Source of the DNA: Candidatus Enterococcus huntleyi
GTDB taxonomy: Bacteria > Bacillota > Bacilli > Lactobacillales > Enterococcaceae
DNA: 64,000 bases
NCBI RefSeq assembly: GCF_009933175.1
Contig: NZ_MAEJ01000001.1
Location: 394,238-458,237 of the forward strand
Direction: 5' to 3'
The notes beneath the pieces were generated by a model that saw nothing but the letters and a program-made list of their open reading frames with translations, had not been told where the DNA came from and did no database searches. The position numbers were made by a program, and so were the translations under genes. Shown piece after piece: positions 34,167 through 42,235 of the stretch (position 1 is its first letter; every line of letters begins with the position of its first letter).

Positions 34167-34219
34167 TTGTTAGTGTTTTGTTGCGATGCTATTCTTCTGT
34201 TATAAAGAAAACGCTTTAT
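34167..34219 (+). promoter_or_regulatory. Promoter and cre-like site of the isomerase operon
   Basis: TTGTTA (34167-34172), 17 bases, TATTCT (34190-34195), then AGAAAACGCTTTAT (34206-34219), an 11 of 14 cre match just after the start site. The layout copies that of the transporter operon. Confidence 0.65.
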
Positions 34220-34236
34220 AAAATGGAGGAGAAAAA

Positions 34237-35649
34237 ATGACAAATGTTAAAATTGGTTTCGCACCTACTCGGAGAAATTTATTTAGTGCAGATGCAGCGA
34301 TTGAATATGCGGATCTAACGCGTAAAAAAATGGATGAATTAGGAATAAACTATATAGATATTTTAGATGTTGCAAAAGATGGTTTACTTTTTGATGATGA
34401 GGGAATGGAAAGAATTGCAACCAAATTTAAAGATAAAAAAATTGATGGGTTATTTTTGGCAAATGAGAATTTTGGAACAGAGTATGAATGTGCTCGTTTA
34501 GCTAAGAAGTTAAATGTACCTGTATTATTATGGGGGCCAAAAGATGAACATCCTGCAAAAGATGGCTCTCGATTGAGAGATACCCAGTGTGGCTTATTTG
34601 CAATCGGAAAAGTACTAAGAAGATTCAACGTACCATTTACGTACATCAAAAATTCAGATATCGACTCTCCTGAATTTTCACGAGGGTTACAAGATTTTAT
34701 TAAAGTATGTAATGTAGTGAAAACTTTTAAAAATACACGGATTTTACAGGTTGGTCCACGTCCTTTCGATTTTTGGTCAGTCATTTGTAATGAAGGGGAG
34801 TTATTAGAGCGTTTCAATATCTCTCTATCACCAATCCCTTTGCCAGAGTTATACAAAGAAATTGCCCGAGTACGAAATGAAGAAGTGGCCGGAATCAATG
34901 AGACAATCAATTATTTTAGAGAAAATACGATTGTAGAAATCACTGATGGTGAATTAGAAACGATTGCTGCTTTGAAAGTCGCTTTAAAGAATTTATGTAT
35001 AGCATATGGTTGCAATGCAGGTGTGATTCAATGCTGGACCGCATTACAAGATGAATTGGGAATTCTTCCATATGCATCGCTGTCATTACTACAAGAAGAA
35101 GGATTGCCATTTGTTTGTGAGACAGATGTTCACGGTGTGATTTCTGAATTATTGATTGAAGCTGCTAGTCTTGGTGAAGAGAAAGCGATATTTGCAGATG
35201 TTAACTGCCGACATCCTGAAGATGAGAATGGCGAATTGCTACAACATCTGGGTGTATTTGCCTATTCGACTTCCGCTGAAAAACCTGTCCTACCGAAAAG
35301 TCATTTTGTATTCGATTACCCAGGTTCAGTAAAGTTTAAAGCTCGAGATGGACAATATACACTTTGTCGTTTTGATGGTGATCATGGGGAATATTCATTA
35401 TTAATGGGTAATGCAGAAAGTATGGAAGGACCATTTAATCAGGGAACTTATTTATATTTGAAGTTTGCTAATTTGAATCGCTTAGAATCAAAATTAGTTT
35501 ATGGTCCGTATATTCATCATGTTGCGGCAGTTCAGACAGATGTAGTACCTGTATTGTATGAAGCGTGTAAGTATTTAGGAATTACTCCAGACTTTTATGA
35601 TCCTATTGAAGAAGACATCCAAGCTTACTTAAGGGGAGATAATGTATGA
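34237..35649 (+). CDS. L-fucose/L-arabinose isomerase-family protein
   Basis: The 470-residue protein has the three-part fold of the fucose/arabinose isomerase family. It begins KIGFAPTRRNLFSADAA. The middle contains LWGPKDEHPAKDG and NEGELLERFNI. The C-terminal part holds likely metal ligands in LPFVCETDVHGVISE (E and D) and FDGDHGEYSLLMGNAE. Members interconvert aldoses and ketoses with a metal ion. As first gene before a split transketolase and a kinase it should make the ketose that the kinase phosphorylates. GGAGG lies six bases before the ATG. The exact sugar is not known. Confidence 0.85.
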   Translation: MTNVKIGFAPTRRNLFSADAAIEYADLTRKKMDELGINYIDILDVAKDGLLFDDEGMERIATKFKDKKIDGLFLANENFGTEYECARLAKKLNVPVLLWGPKDEHPAKDGSRLRDTQCGLFAIGKVLRRFNVPFTYIKNSDIDSPEFSRGLQDFIKVCNVVKTFKNTRILQVGPRPFDFWSVICNEGELLERFNISLSPIPLPELYKEIARVRNEEVAGINETINYFRENTIVEITDGELETIAALKVALKNLCIAYGCNAGVIQCWTALQDELGILPYASLSLLQEEGLPFVCETDVHGVISELLIEAASLGEEKAIFADVNCRHPEDENGELLQHLGVFAYSTSAEKPVLPKSHFVFDYPGSVKFKARDGQYTLCRFDGDHGEYSLLMGNAESMEGPFNQGTYLYLKFANLNRLESKLVYGPYIHHVAAVQTDVVPVLYEACKYLGITPDFYDPIEEDIQAYLRGDNV

Positions 35650-36482
35650 ATGCTGAAATAAAAGAATTAGAAAAGAAAGCGATACAGCTACGAAGAAGAG
35701 TGTTTCAATTAGTTTACGAATCAAAAACCGGACATACGGGCTCTTCATTATCTTGTACTGATATTTTAACAGCTTTATATTATAGTATTATGGCAGTTGA
35801 TCCTGAAGATCCTGAAAATGATGCAAGAGATCGTTACATTCAAAGTAAAGGCCATGCTGTTGAAATTCTATGGGCTATTTTAGCAGATAAAGGATTTATT
35901 GAAGAAGAGGAATTGAAGACCTTTTCAGCCTTCAATTCTCGCTTAATAGGGCATCCCAATAATCAAGTAGCTGGTGTCGAGATGAATACTGGTTCATTAG
36001 GTCATGGTTTAGCAGTAGCAACAGGAATTGCGTTAGCAGCAAAGATGGACGAAAAAAAATATCAAACCTATACGTTACTTGGGGATGGCGAGTTGGCGGA
36101 GGGGTCTGTTTGGGAAGCTGCGATGGCTGCGTCGAATTATAAATTAGATAATTTGACTGCGATTATCGATCATAATGGGTTACAGATTACTGGGGCGACA
36201 ACAGATGTCATGAATTCAGATCCTCTATCAGATAAATGGCGAGCTTTCGGTTGGCACGTGATTGAAGTGGATGGCAATAATATTGAGGCTCTGATACAAG
36301 CATTTAATTCTCGTGAAAATATTGGACAACCTAAAATGATTATTGCAAATACTATTAAAGGCAAAGGAGTGTCTTTTGCCGAAGGAATTGCAGCGTGGCA
36401 TCATAAGGTACCTAGTCAAGAACAATATGAACAAGCTCTTTTAGAATTTGATAAACGATTGGAGGAACTAGAAGATGAATAA
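35646..36482 (+). CDS. Transketolase, N-terminal (thiamine-binding) subunit
   Basis: This 278-residue half of a split transketolase carries the diphosphate-thiamine site. Motifs are GHTGSSLSCTDIL, SKGHAVEI, MNTGSLGHGL and the thiamine motif GDGELAEGSVWEAAMAA at about residues 142-158. It overlaps the isomerase stop by four bases and the C-terminal subunit by eight, so a strict one-to-one ratio is expected. Split transketolases are known from apulose 4-phosphate transketolase and from many uncharacterised sugar loci, and are distinct from the single-chain housekeeping enzyme. Confidence 0.92.
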   Translation: MNAEIKELEKKAIQLRRRVFQLVYESKTGHTGSSLSCTDILTALYYSIMAVDPEDPENDARDRYIQSKGHAVEILWAILADKGFIEEEELKTFSAFNSRLIGHPNNQVAGVEMNTGSLGHGLAVATGIALAAKMDEKKYQTYTLLGDGELAEGSVWEAAMAASNYKLDNLTAIIDHNGLQITGATTDVMNSDPLSDKWRAFGWHVIEVDGNNIEALIQAFNSRENIGQPKMIIANTIKGKGVSFAEGIAAWHHKVPSQEQYEQALLEFDKRLEELEDE

Positions 36483-37410
36483 TATTCCTAATCGAAAAGC
36501 AATGTGTGAGGTTTTAATCGAAGAAGGTCAAAAAAATCATAACATAGTTGTCTTAACCAGTGATTCTCGAGGCTCTGCTTCACTTGTTGATTTTGGTGAA
36601 GCTTTGCCTAATCAACTAATTGAAGTCGGTATTGCTGAACAAGATTTAGTTGGGATTTCTGCAGGCTTAGCGCATTCTGGGAAACGCCCGTTTGCTGCAT
36701 CACCAGCATCTTTTTTAAGTATGCGGAGTATCGAGCAAGTAAAAGTTGATGTGGCTTACTCAAATACTAATGTAAAATTAATTGGGATAAGTGGTGGAGT
36801 CAGCTATGGTGCTCTAGGTATGAGTCACCATTCTTTACAGGATTTTGCAGTTACTAGAGCGATTCCTAATCTTCAAGTATTAGTTCCCGCCGATCGTTTT
36901 GAGACAGCAGCAATGTTTAGAGAGTTAGTCAAAAGTGAGCGGCCTGCATATATTCGTTTAGGTCGAAATCCTGTCGAAGATTGCTATAGCTCAGAAGATT
37001 ATGGATTTGAGATTGGCAAAGCTGTGGTTATGTCAGAGGGTTCAGATATCACTCTGGTTGCTATTGGTGAAACGGTCCGTAAAGCACTAGATGCTGCGGA
37101 AGATTTGAAGAAAAGCGGGCGGTCTGTTGAAGTTATCAATGTTCATTCATTGAAGCCTTTTGATCATGAGACAATTCGCAATTCGGCAATGAAGACTAAG
37201 AAGATTATCACGATTGAAGAACATAGTATCTATGGAGGATTAGGTTCGGCTGTTGCTGAAAGCTTGAGTGAAATCATGGATGTGCAGCATAAAATTATTG
37301 GTTTCCCTGACGAGGAGCTTGTGACAGGAGAGAGTAAAGAAGTGTTCGAGTATTATGGTTTAAGTGGGAAGAAATTAATACAGACGATTGAAGACTTTGT
37401 AGGGGAATAG
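36475..37410 (+). CDS. Transketolase, C-terminal (pyrimidine-binding) subunit
   Basis: The 311-residue partner has the pyrimidine-binding part (about 1-165, with GIAEQDLVGISAGLAHSG, whose Glu contacts the cofactor) and the C-terminal domain (about 185-311, with LVAIGETVRKALDAA and ITIEEHSIYGGLGSAVAE). Together with the previous subunit it transfers a two-carbon ketol unit between sugar phosphates. The start ATG overlaps the previous gene, with GGAGG seven to eleven bases upstream. The next gene is a kinase, five bases after the stop. Confidence 0.92.
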   Translation: MNNIPNRKAMCEVLIEEGQKNHNIVVLTSDSRGSASLVDFGEALPNQLIEVGIAEQDLVGISAGLAHSGKRPFAASPASFLSMRSIEQVKVDVAYSNTNVKLIGISGGVSYGALGMSHHSLQDFAVTRAIPNLQVLVPADRFETAAMFRELVKSERPAYIRLGRNPVEDCYSSEDYGFEIGKAVVMSEGSDITLVAIGETVRKALDAAEDLKKSGRSVEVINVHSLKPFDHETIRNSAMKTKKIITIEEHSIYGGLGSAVAESLSEIMDVQHKIIGFPDEELVTGESKEVFEYYGLSGKKLIQTIEDFVGE

Positions 37411-37414
37411 ATGT

Positions 37415-38866
37415 ATGAATAATAAAATTCAGTTAATAATTGACCAAGGGACATCCGGAACAAAATTGTTAAAGCTAAAAAATGGCGAAATAGTTTCCCG
37501 AAAAGATATGAACCATAGACAAATGTATCCCAATCCGGGATGGGTAGAGCACGATGCAGATGAGATTTTTAAAAATGTTAAAAGCTTGCTAGATGACGCC
37601 TTGAAGGTAAGCGCTGACAACGAAGAAGAAGTTGTCGCGATTTCCATAACTAATCAACGCGAAACAATCATTGCCTGGGATAAAATGACCGGACGGCCTT
37701 TGTATAATGCAATTGTTTGGCAGTGTAATAGAAGTAGCCAAATCTGTGATGAATTGGTTTCTGCTGGGAAAGAACAATTGATTAATGATAAAACCGGTCT
37801 TAGATTAGATACTTATTTTTCAGGAACAAAAATAAAGTGGTTGATGGAAAATGTTCCCTTAATTCAAGAAAAACTGAGTCAAAAAAAACTAGCAATTGGT
37901 ACGATGGATACCTGGCTTATCTGGAATTTAACGGATAAGCAAGAATTTGTCACCGAAGGAAGTAATGCTTCTCGTACTTTACTATATGATATAAACGAGC
38001 GGAAATGGGATGATGATCTAGTCAAACTATTCGGTATTACTCTTGACGCATTACCTGAAGTAAAAAAAAGTGATGAGCATTTTGGTTTTTATAAGGGAAT
38101 ACCAATTATTGGTGTTTTAGCAGACTCACAAGGCGCACTATTAGGCGAATTATGTAAGAATACAGGCGATGTAAAAATAACGATGGGTACTGGCTGCTCC
38201 ATTATGATGCAAGTGGGCGCACAAAATACCTTACGTGATGAACGGATTCTGAGTACAACGGCCTGGGAGTTATTAAATGAAGAACGCTACGCCCTAGAAG
38301 GAATCATTCGTACTTGTGGAGATGGCATAAACTGGTATGCAGAATCTTTCTTAGGAGAGAATAAAGTAAAAGAGTTTTATCAAATAGATTTATTGGTAAA
38401 CACGAATGAACAAGTTTATTTTATTCCGGCATTACAAGGGTTGGCGGCTCCCTTTTGGAATAAAAAAGTAACTGCAGCATTTTTCGGAATGAAGCGTTCA
38501 ACACCTTATACTGAATGTATGCGTGCTGTTTTAGAAAGTACTATTTTCCAGATTAAGGCAGTCATAGATGTAATGGAGGAAGTGGCTGGTCGAGCGGTCG
38601 ATAAAGTTTATGTTGATGGTGGAATGACTAAAAATAAATCTTTAATGGAATTATTAGCAACACTATTAAATAAGCAAGTGGTTGTAGGCGAAATTGAAGA
38701 GTATTCTGCTTTGGGTGCTGCTAGTCTAGTGGGACTACATAAAATTAAGCCGGACTCTAAGCAACAAACGATCAATCCTACAATGGATAATATTCAGATT
38801 AGGACGAAGTATCAATCGTGGAAGACACTAGTGGAACAGGTCATAAATATAGACCTTGAAGTTTAA
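37415..38866 (+). CDS. FGGY-family carbohydrate kinase (glycerol-kinase-like)
   Basis: The 483-residue protein has the two actin-like FGGY domains. It starts LIIDQGTSGTKLLKL (phosphate 1 loop). SITNQRETIIAWD follows at about 75, GDVKITMGTGCSIMMQVG (phosphate 2) near 250, and VDGGMTKNKSLMELLATLL, the ATP-binding end, near 405. It is closest in pattern to glycerol and xylulose kinases, but the operon with isomerase and transketolase points to a ketose such as apulose, xylulose or ribulose. No strong ribosome site is seen (GGGGAATAG), so coupling to the upstream gene is likely. Confidence 0.9.
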   Translation: MNNKIQLIIDQGTSGTKLLKLKNGEIVSRKDMNHRQMYPNPGWVEHDADEIFKNVKSLLDDALKVSADNEEEVVAISITNQRETIIAWDKMTGRPLYNAIVWQCNRSSQICDELVSAGKEQLINDKTGLRLDTYFSGTKIKWLMENVPLIQEKLSQKKLAIGTMDTWLIWNLTDKQEFVTEGSNASRTLLYDINERKWDDDLVKLFGITLDALPEVKKSDEHFGFYKGIPIIGVLADSQGALLGELCKNTGDVKITMGTGCSIMMQVGAQNTLRDERILSTTAWELLNEERYALEGIIRTCGDGINWYAESFLGENKVKEFYQIDLLVNTNEQVYFIPALQGLAAPFWNKKVTAAFFGMKRSTPYTECMRAVLESTIFQIKAVIDVMEEVAGRAVDKVYVDGGMTKNKSLMELLATLLNKQVVVGEIEEYSALGAASLVGLHKIKPDSKQQTINPTMDNIQIRTKYQSWKTLVEQVINIDLEV

Positions 38867-38887
38867 TAAATTGTGAGGTTAGAGCAT

Positions 38888-41539
38888 ATGGTGAAGATTT
38901 CTGAAATTAAATTTGATCATTTAAAAGAGCCTATCGGAATAGAGCAAATACCTAAAGTTTCATGGATTATCGAGAGTGATGAATCAGGTGTTTCTCAAAA
39001 GCAGTATCAAGTCCAACTATCATTAACGAGTGATTTTTCTATGCTTGTTTATGATAGTGAATGGGTAGAAAGTAGCCAATCTACTCAAGTTAGCCTGCCA
39101 GAACTAGTAATTGAAACGGCAAAAAAATATTTTGTGCGTGTGAGGATTACAACTTTAAACGAAGAGAGAACTGAATGGAAAAACACTTCATTTATTACAG
39201 GAATTCTTAATTCTGATCAATGGAAAGCTCAGTTTATTACGGCAGAAGCAATTGATGACAAAGAATCGTCTAAAGGAACCTATATCCGTGGAGCGTTTGA
39301 AGTGAAAAAGCAAGTCAAAGAAGCTTATACCTTTACATCAGCATTAGGAGTCTATAAGGCTTATATAAATGGAGAGAAAATTGGGACGGACGAATTAGCA
39401 CCTGGATGGACATCTTATCAGAATAGATTGATGTACCAAACGAATGAAGTAACGAATCTTGTGGTACAAGGAACTAATATTATCGGGGCATCACTAGGTG
39501 CTGGTTGGTTCAAAGGAAAGATGGGTTTTTTAGATGAACGAAATAATTACGGGGATTATTCTGCCTTTATCGGACAGATTTTAGTTCGGTATTGGGATGA
39601 CACTGAAGAGTGGTTTTATACGAACCATTCGTACGTTGGCATTGATTCACCAATTGTTTTTTCCGAAATTTATGATGGCGAAATTTTTGATAGTAATCAA
39701 GAAGTTCAAAACTGGAATACAAAGGATGCGAATCTAGATCACTGGCATCCTGTGAGAACAATTCCGTGGTCCTATACAACATTAGTATCTCAACCAGGCT
39801 CACGTGTAAAAGTGATTGAGAGAATCCAACCGAAGGCGATACTGATTACGCCTAATCAAGAAAGAGTCATTGATTTTGGACAAAATTTAACGGGCTGGAT
39901 GGAGTTTTCCTACCAAGGGGAAAAAGATGAGGAGTTAGAGTTTCAATTTTTCGAAACTTTGGATAAAGAAGGCAATGTCTACATCGATAATTTAAGAAGT
40001 GCAAAACAAACAATCCGTTATATCTGTAGTGATGAGAGGCCTTTTAGGTATCACCCAAGCTTTACTTTCCAAGGGTTCAGATATGTGCATGTGAAGAAAT
40101 ACACAGCAGAATTAACGTGTGATAATTTTGAAGCCTGTGTGGTGCATAGTGAAATGGAACTTACTGGCTATATACATACGGCCAATCAAGATGTTAATCA
40201 GTTGTACCACAATATGTTATGGAGCATGAAAGGAAACTTCCTTGATGTACCTACAGACTGTCCTCAACGGAATGAGCGCTGTGGTTGGACGGGAGACGTT
40301 CAAATTTTTTGTCAGACAGCTCTTTATTTGATGAACTCTTATCCATTTTTAGCTAAATGGCTAAAAGATGTAGCAGCCGATCAGACGGCTGAAGGCGGCA
40401 TACCGCATGTTGTCCCTGATATTGTTTCTGGTAAGGAAAAAGATGACTGGTTATTAAGCCAGGGAACCCATTCCGCGGCTGGTTGGGCAGATGTAGCTGT
40501 TACTGCACCATGGGACATGTATCTGACTTATGGTGATACGACTATTCTAGAAGAACAGTTTTCATCGATGAAGGCTTGGATTGATTTTATGCATGAACAT
40601 TCTGAAAATAATATTTGGAACTATAAGTTACAATTTGGCGACTGGTTAGCTTTGGATGCGCAAGAGGGAAGTTACTTTGGTGCAACTCCGAATGATCTAA
40701 CCTGTACGGCATTTTATGCTAATTCTACGCATTTATTTAGTAAAATAGCCGCTATTTTAGATAGAGATGAGTTGGCGAAGTACTATCAAAATCTGCATAA
40801 GAATATCGTGATGACATTTAGAGAAAAATTCATCTCAGCTTTTGGGGACCTATTGGTTCAAACGCAAACAGCACATATCCTTGTGTTGAAATTCAAACTA
40901 GCCCCCGTAGAATTCGAGAAAAAGATAGCAGAAAATCTTGTTAATTTATTAGAAAAAAATGATGGCAAGTTGACAACTGGTTTCTTAGGCACTCCTTATA
41001 TCTGTCAAGTTCTTAGTGATTTTGGTCATGAAAAAGAAGCTTATGATCTATTATTAAGGACAGAATTCCCTTCTTGGTTATATCAAGTTCAACAAGGTGC
41101 AACGACAATCTGGGAACACTGGGATGGGATTAAGCCTGATGGGACCATGTGGAGTCCAGATATGAATTCATTTAACCATTATGCCTATGGTTCGATTGGA
41201 GAGTGGCTGTTTGCTACTGTGATTGGAATTCGAGCAGATGAAAAATCTCCAGGGTTTAAGCATACTGTAATTTCACCAAAGATTGATGCGAGGCTTGGTG
41301 AAGCCAAAGGCTGTTATCACAGCCCGTATGGTGATATAGAAGTGCACTGGAAAATACAAGAAGAAACATGCTTATTATCTATCAAAATTCCGCATAATAC
41401 TTCTGCAAACCTTCAATTAGATAATCTTTCTTATTTTAGAGAAATCGATAAGGACACTAGCTTTGTTTTGAATAAAGGATGCTTAAATCAAGAATTAGTA
41501 TCTGGAACGTATCAATTTGAATTTCAACATAAAAAATGA
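38888..41539 (+). CDS. GH78 alpha-L-rhamnosidase
   Basis: The protein of about 883 residues has the GH78 order: an N-terminal fibronectin-like domain, a rhamnose-binding-like module with GVYKAYINGEKIGTDELAPG, a beta domain, the (alpha/alpha)6 barrel and a C-terminal beta domain. The general acid is E463 in RNERCGWTGD and the probable base is E743 in TTIWEHWDG. No signal peptide is present, so it acts inside the cell on imported rhamnosides. I chose the ATG at 38888, which has GAGG nine bases upstream; a GTG at 38873 is the alternative. It fits breakdown of plant flavonoid glycosides or pectin fragments. Confidence 0.92.
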   Translation: MVKISEIKFDHLKEPIGIEQIPKVSWIIESDESGVSQKQYQVQLSLTSDFSMLVYDSEWVESSQSTQVSLPELVIETAKKYFVRVRITTLNEERTEWKNTSFITGILNSDQWKAQFITAEAIDDKESSKGTYIRGAFEVKKQVKEAYTFTSALGVYKAYINGEKIGTDELAPGWTSYQNRLMYQTNEVTNLVVQGTNIIGASLGAGWFKGKMGFLDERNNYGDYSAFIGQILVRYWDDTEEWFYTNHSYVGIDSPIVFSEIYDGEIFDSNQEVQNWNTKDANLDHWHPVRTIPWSYTTLVSQPGSRVKVIERIQPKAILITPNQERVIDFGQNLTGWMEFSYQGEKDEELEFQFFETLDKEGNVYIDNLRSAKQTIRYICSDERPFRYHPSFTFQGFRYVHVKKYTAELTCDNFEACVVHSEMELTGYIHTANQDVNQLYHNMLWSMKGNFLDVPTDCPQRNERCGWTGDVQIFCQTALYLMNSYPFLAKWLKDVAADQTAEGGIPHVVPDIVSGKEKDDWLLSQGTHSAAGWADVAVTAPWDMYLTYGDTTILEEQFSSMKAWIDFMHEHSENNIWNYKLQFGDWLALDAQEGSYFGATPNDLTCTAFYANSTHLFSKIAAILDRDELAKYYQNLHKNIVMTFREKFISAFGDLLVQTQTAHILVLKFKLAPVEFEKKIAENLVNLLEKNDGKLTTGFLGTPYICQVLSDFGHEKEAYDLLLRTEFPSWLYQVQQGATTIWEHWDGIKPDGTMWSPDMNSFNHYAYGSIGEWLFATVIGIRADEKSPGFKHTVISPKIDARLGEAKGCYHSPYGDIEVHWKIQEETCLLSIKIPHNTSANLQLDNLSYFREIDKDTSFVLNKGCLNQELVSGTYQFEFQHKK

Positions 41540-41552
41540 GGAGAAGATATAA

Positions 41553-42233
41553 ATGATAAAAATCGGATTAGTCTATACAGGCGTGACACCTCAATTGATT
41601 GATATTGTCGAAAGTGAATTAGACAAAGAATTGGGCGATAAAGTCAAGTATATTAGCTATAAAGATCCAACAATTATTGCTGAAGCACGAGAGAATGGTT
41701 ATGTGACTAAAGCTGCAGCAACTAGACTGTTTTCTTTATATTTGAAAGCTATAGAAGAAGGTGTCGATGCAATTTTAAATATATGCTCATCCGTGGGTGA
41801 AGCGGTTGATTCTGTGCAAGATATGTCGAAGTATCTAGGGGTTCCAATTGTCAGAATAGATGAAGAAATGTGCCGTGATGCTGCTAGAAAATCCAATCGG
41901 ATTGGTGTGATTGCTACCTTGGCTACCACAATGGAACCAACGAAGCAAACGATTTTGCGAACTGCTAGAGAAATTGGGCAACATCCTCAACTTGTTGATG
42001 GATTGATAGAGGGGGCTTTTGATTTGGACGAAGAAGAATTCAAACAGGTCATGTTGTCAAAAGCCGAGGAACTAAAAAATCAAGTCGATCTCTTTGTCTT
42101 TTGTCAAGGCTCAATGGCCTACTGCGATTCATATATTCAAGAAAAAACAGGTATAGAAACATTATCAAGTCCTAAGTACGGGGCAAGAGCGCTGAAACAA
42201 GCCTTGATTAATACAGGAAAGTTGGAGGGATAA
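41553..42233 (+). CDS. Asp/Glu racemase-family protein
   Basis: The 226-residue protein has the two catalytic cysteines of the Asp/Glu/hydantoin racemase superfamily: C78 in LNICSSVGEA and C184 in FCQGSMAYC. Both are intact. It lies between two glycosidase genes, two bases before GH127, with GAGGAG before the ATG. In this setting it may racemise or isomerise a carboxylic acid intermediate rather than an amino acid, since no amino-acid gene is near and acid-sugar-type enzymes follow. Confidence 0.85.
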   Translation: MIKIGLVYTGVTPQLIDIVESELDKELGDKVKYISYKDPTIIAEARENGYVTKAAATRLFSLYLKAIEEGVDAILNICSSVGEAVDSVQDMSKYLGVPIVRIDEEMCRDAARKSNRIGVIATLATTMEPTKQTILRTAREIGQHPQLVDGLIEGAFDLDEEEFKQVMLSKAEELKNQVDLFVFCQGSMAYCDSYIQEKTGIETLSSPKYGARALKQALINTGKLEG

Positions 42234-42235
42234 GG

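Noticed and set aside
27711-34219. Reading the cre-like elements at +1 as further LacI operators
   Set aside because: They lack the TTAGTTTA half-site and fit the CcpA consensus at 11 to 12 of 14 positions. Dual use cannot be excluded but is not supported.
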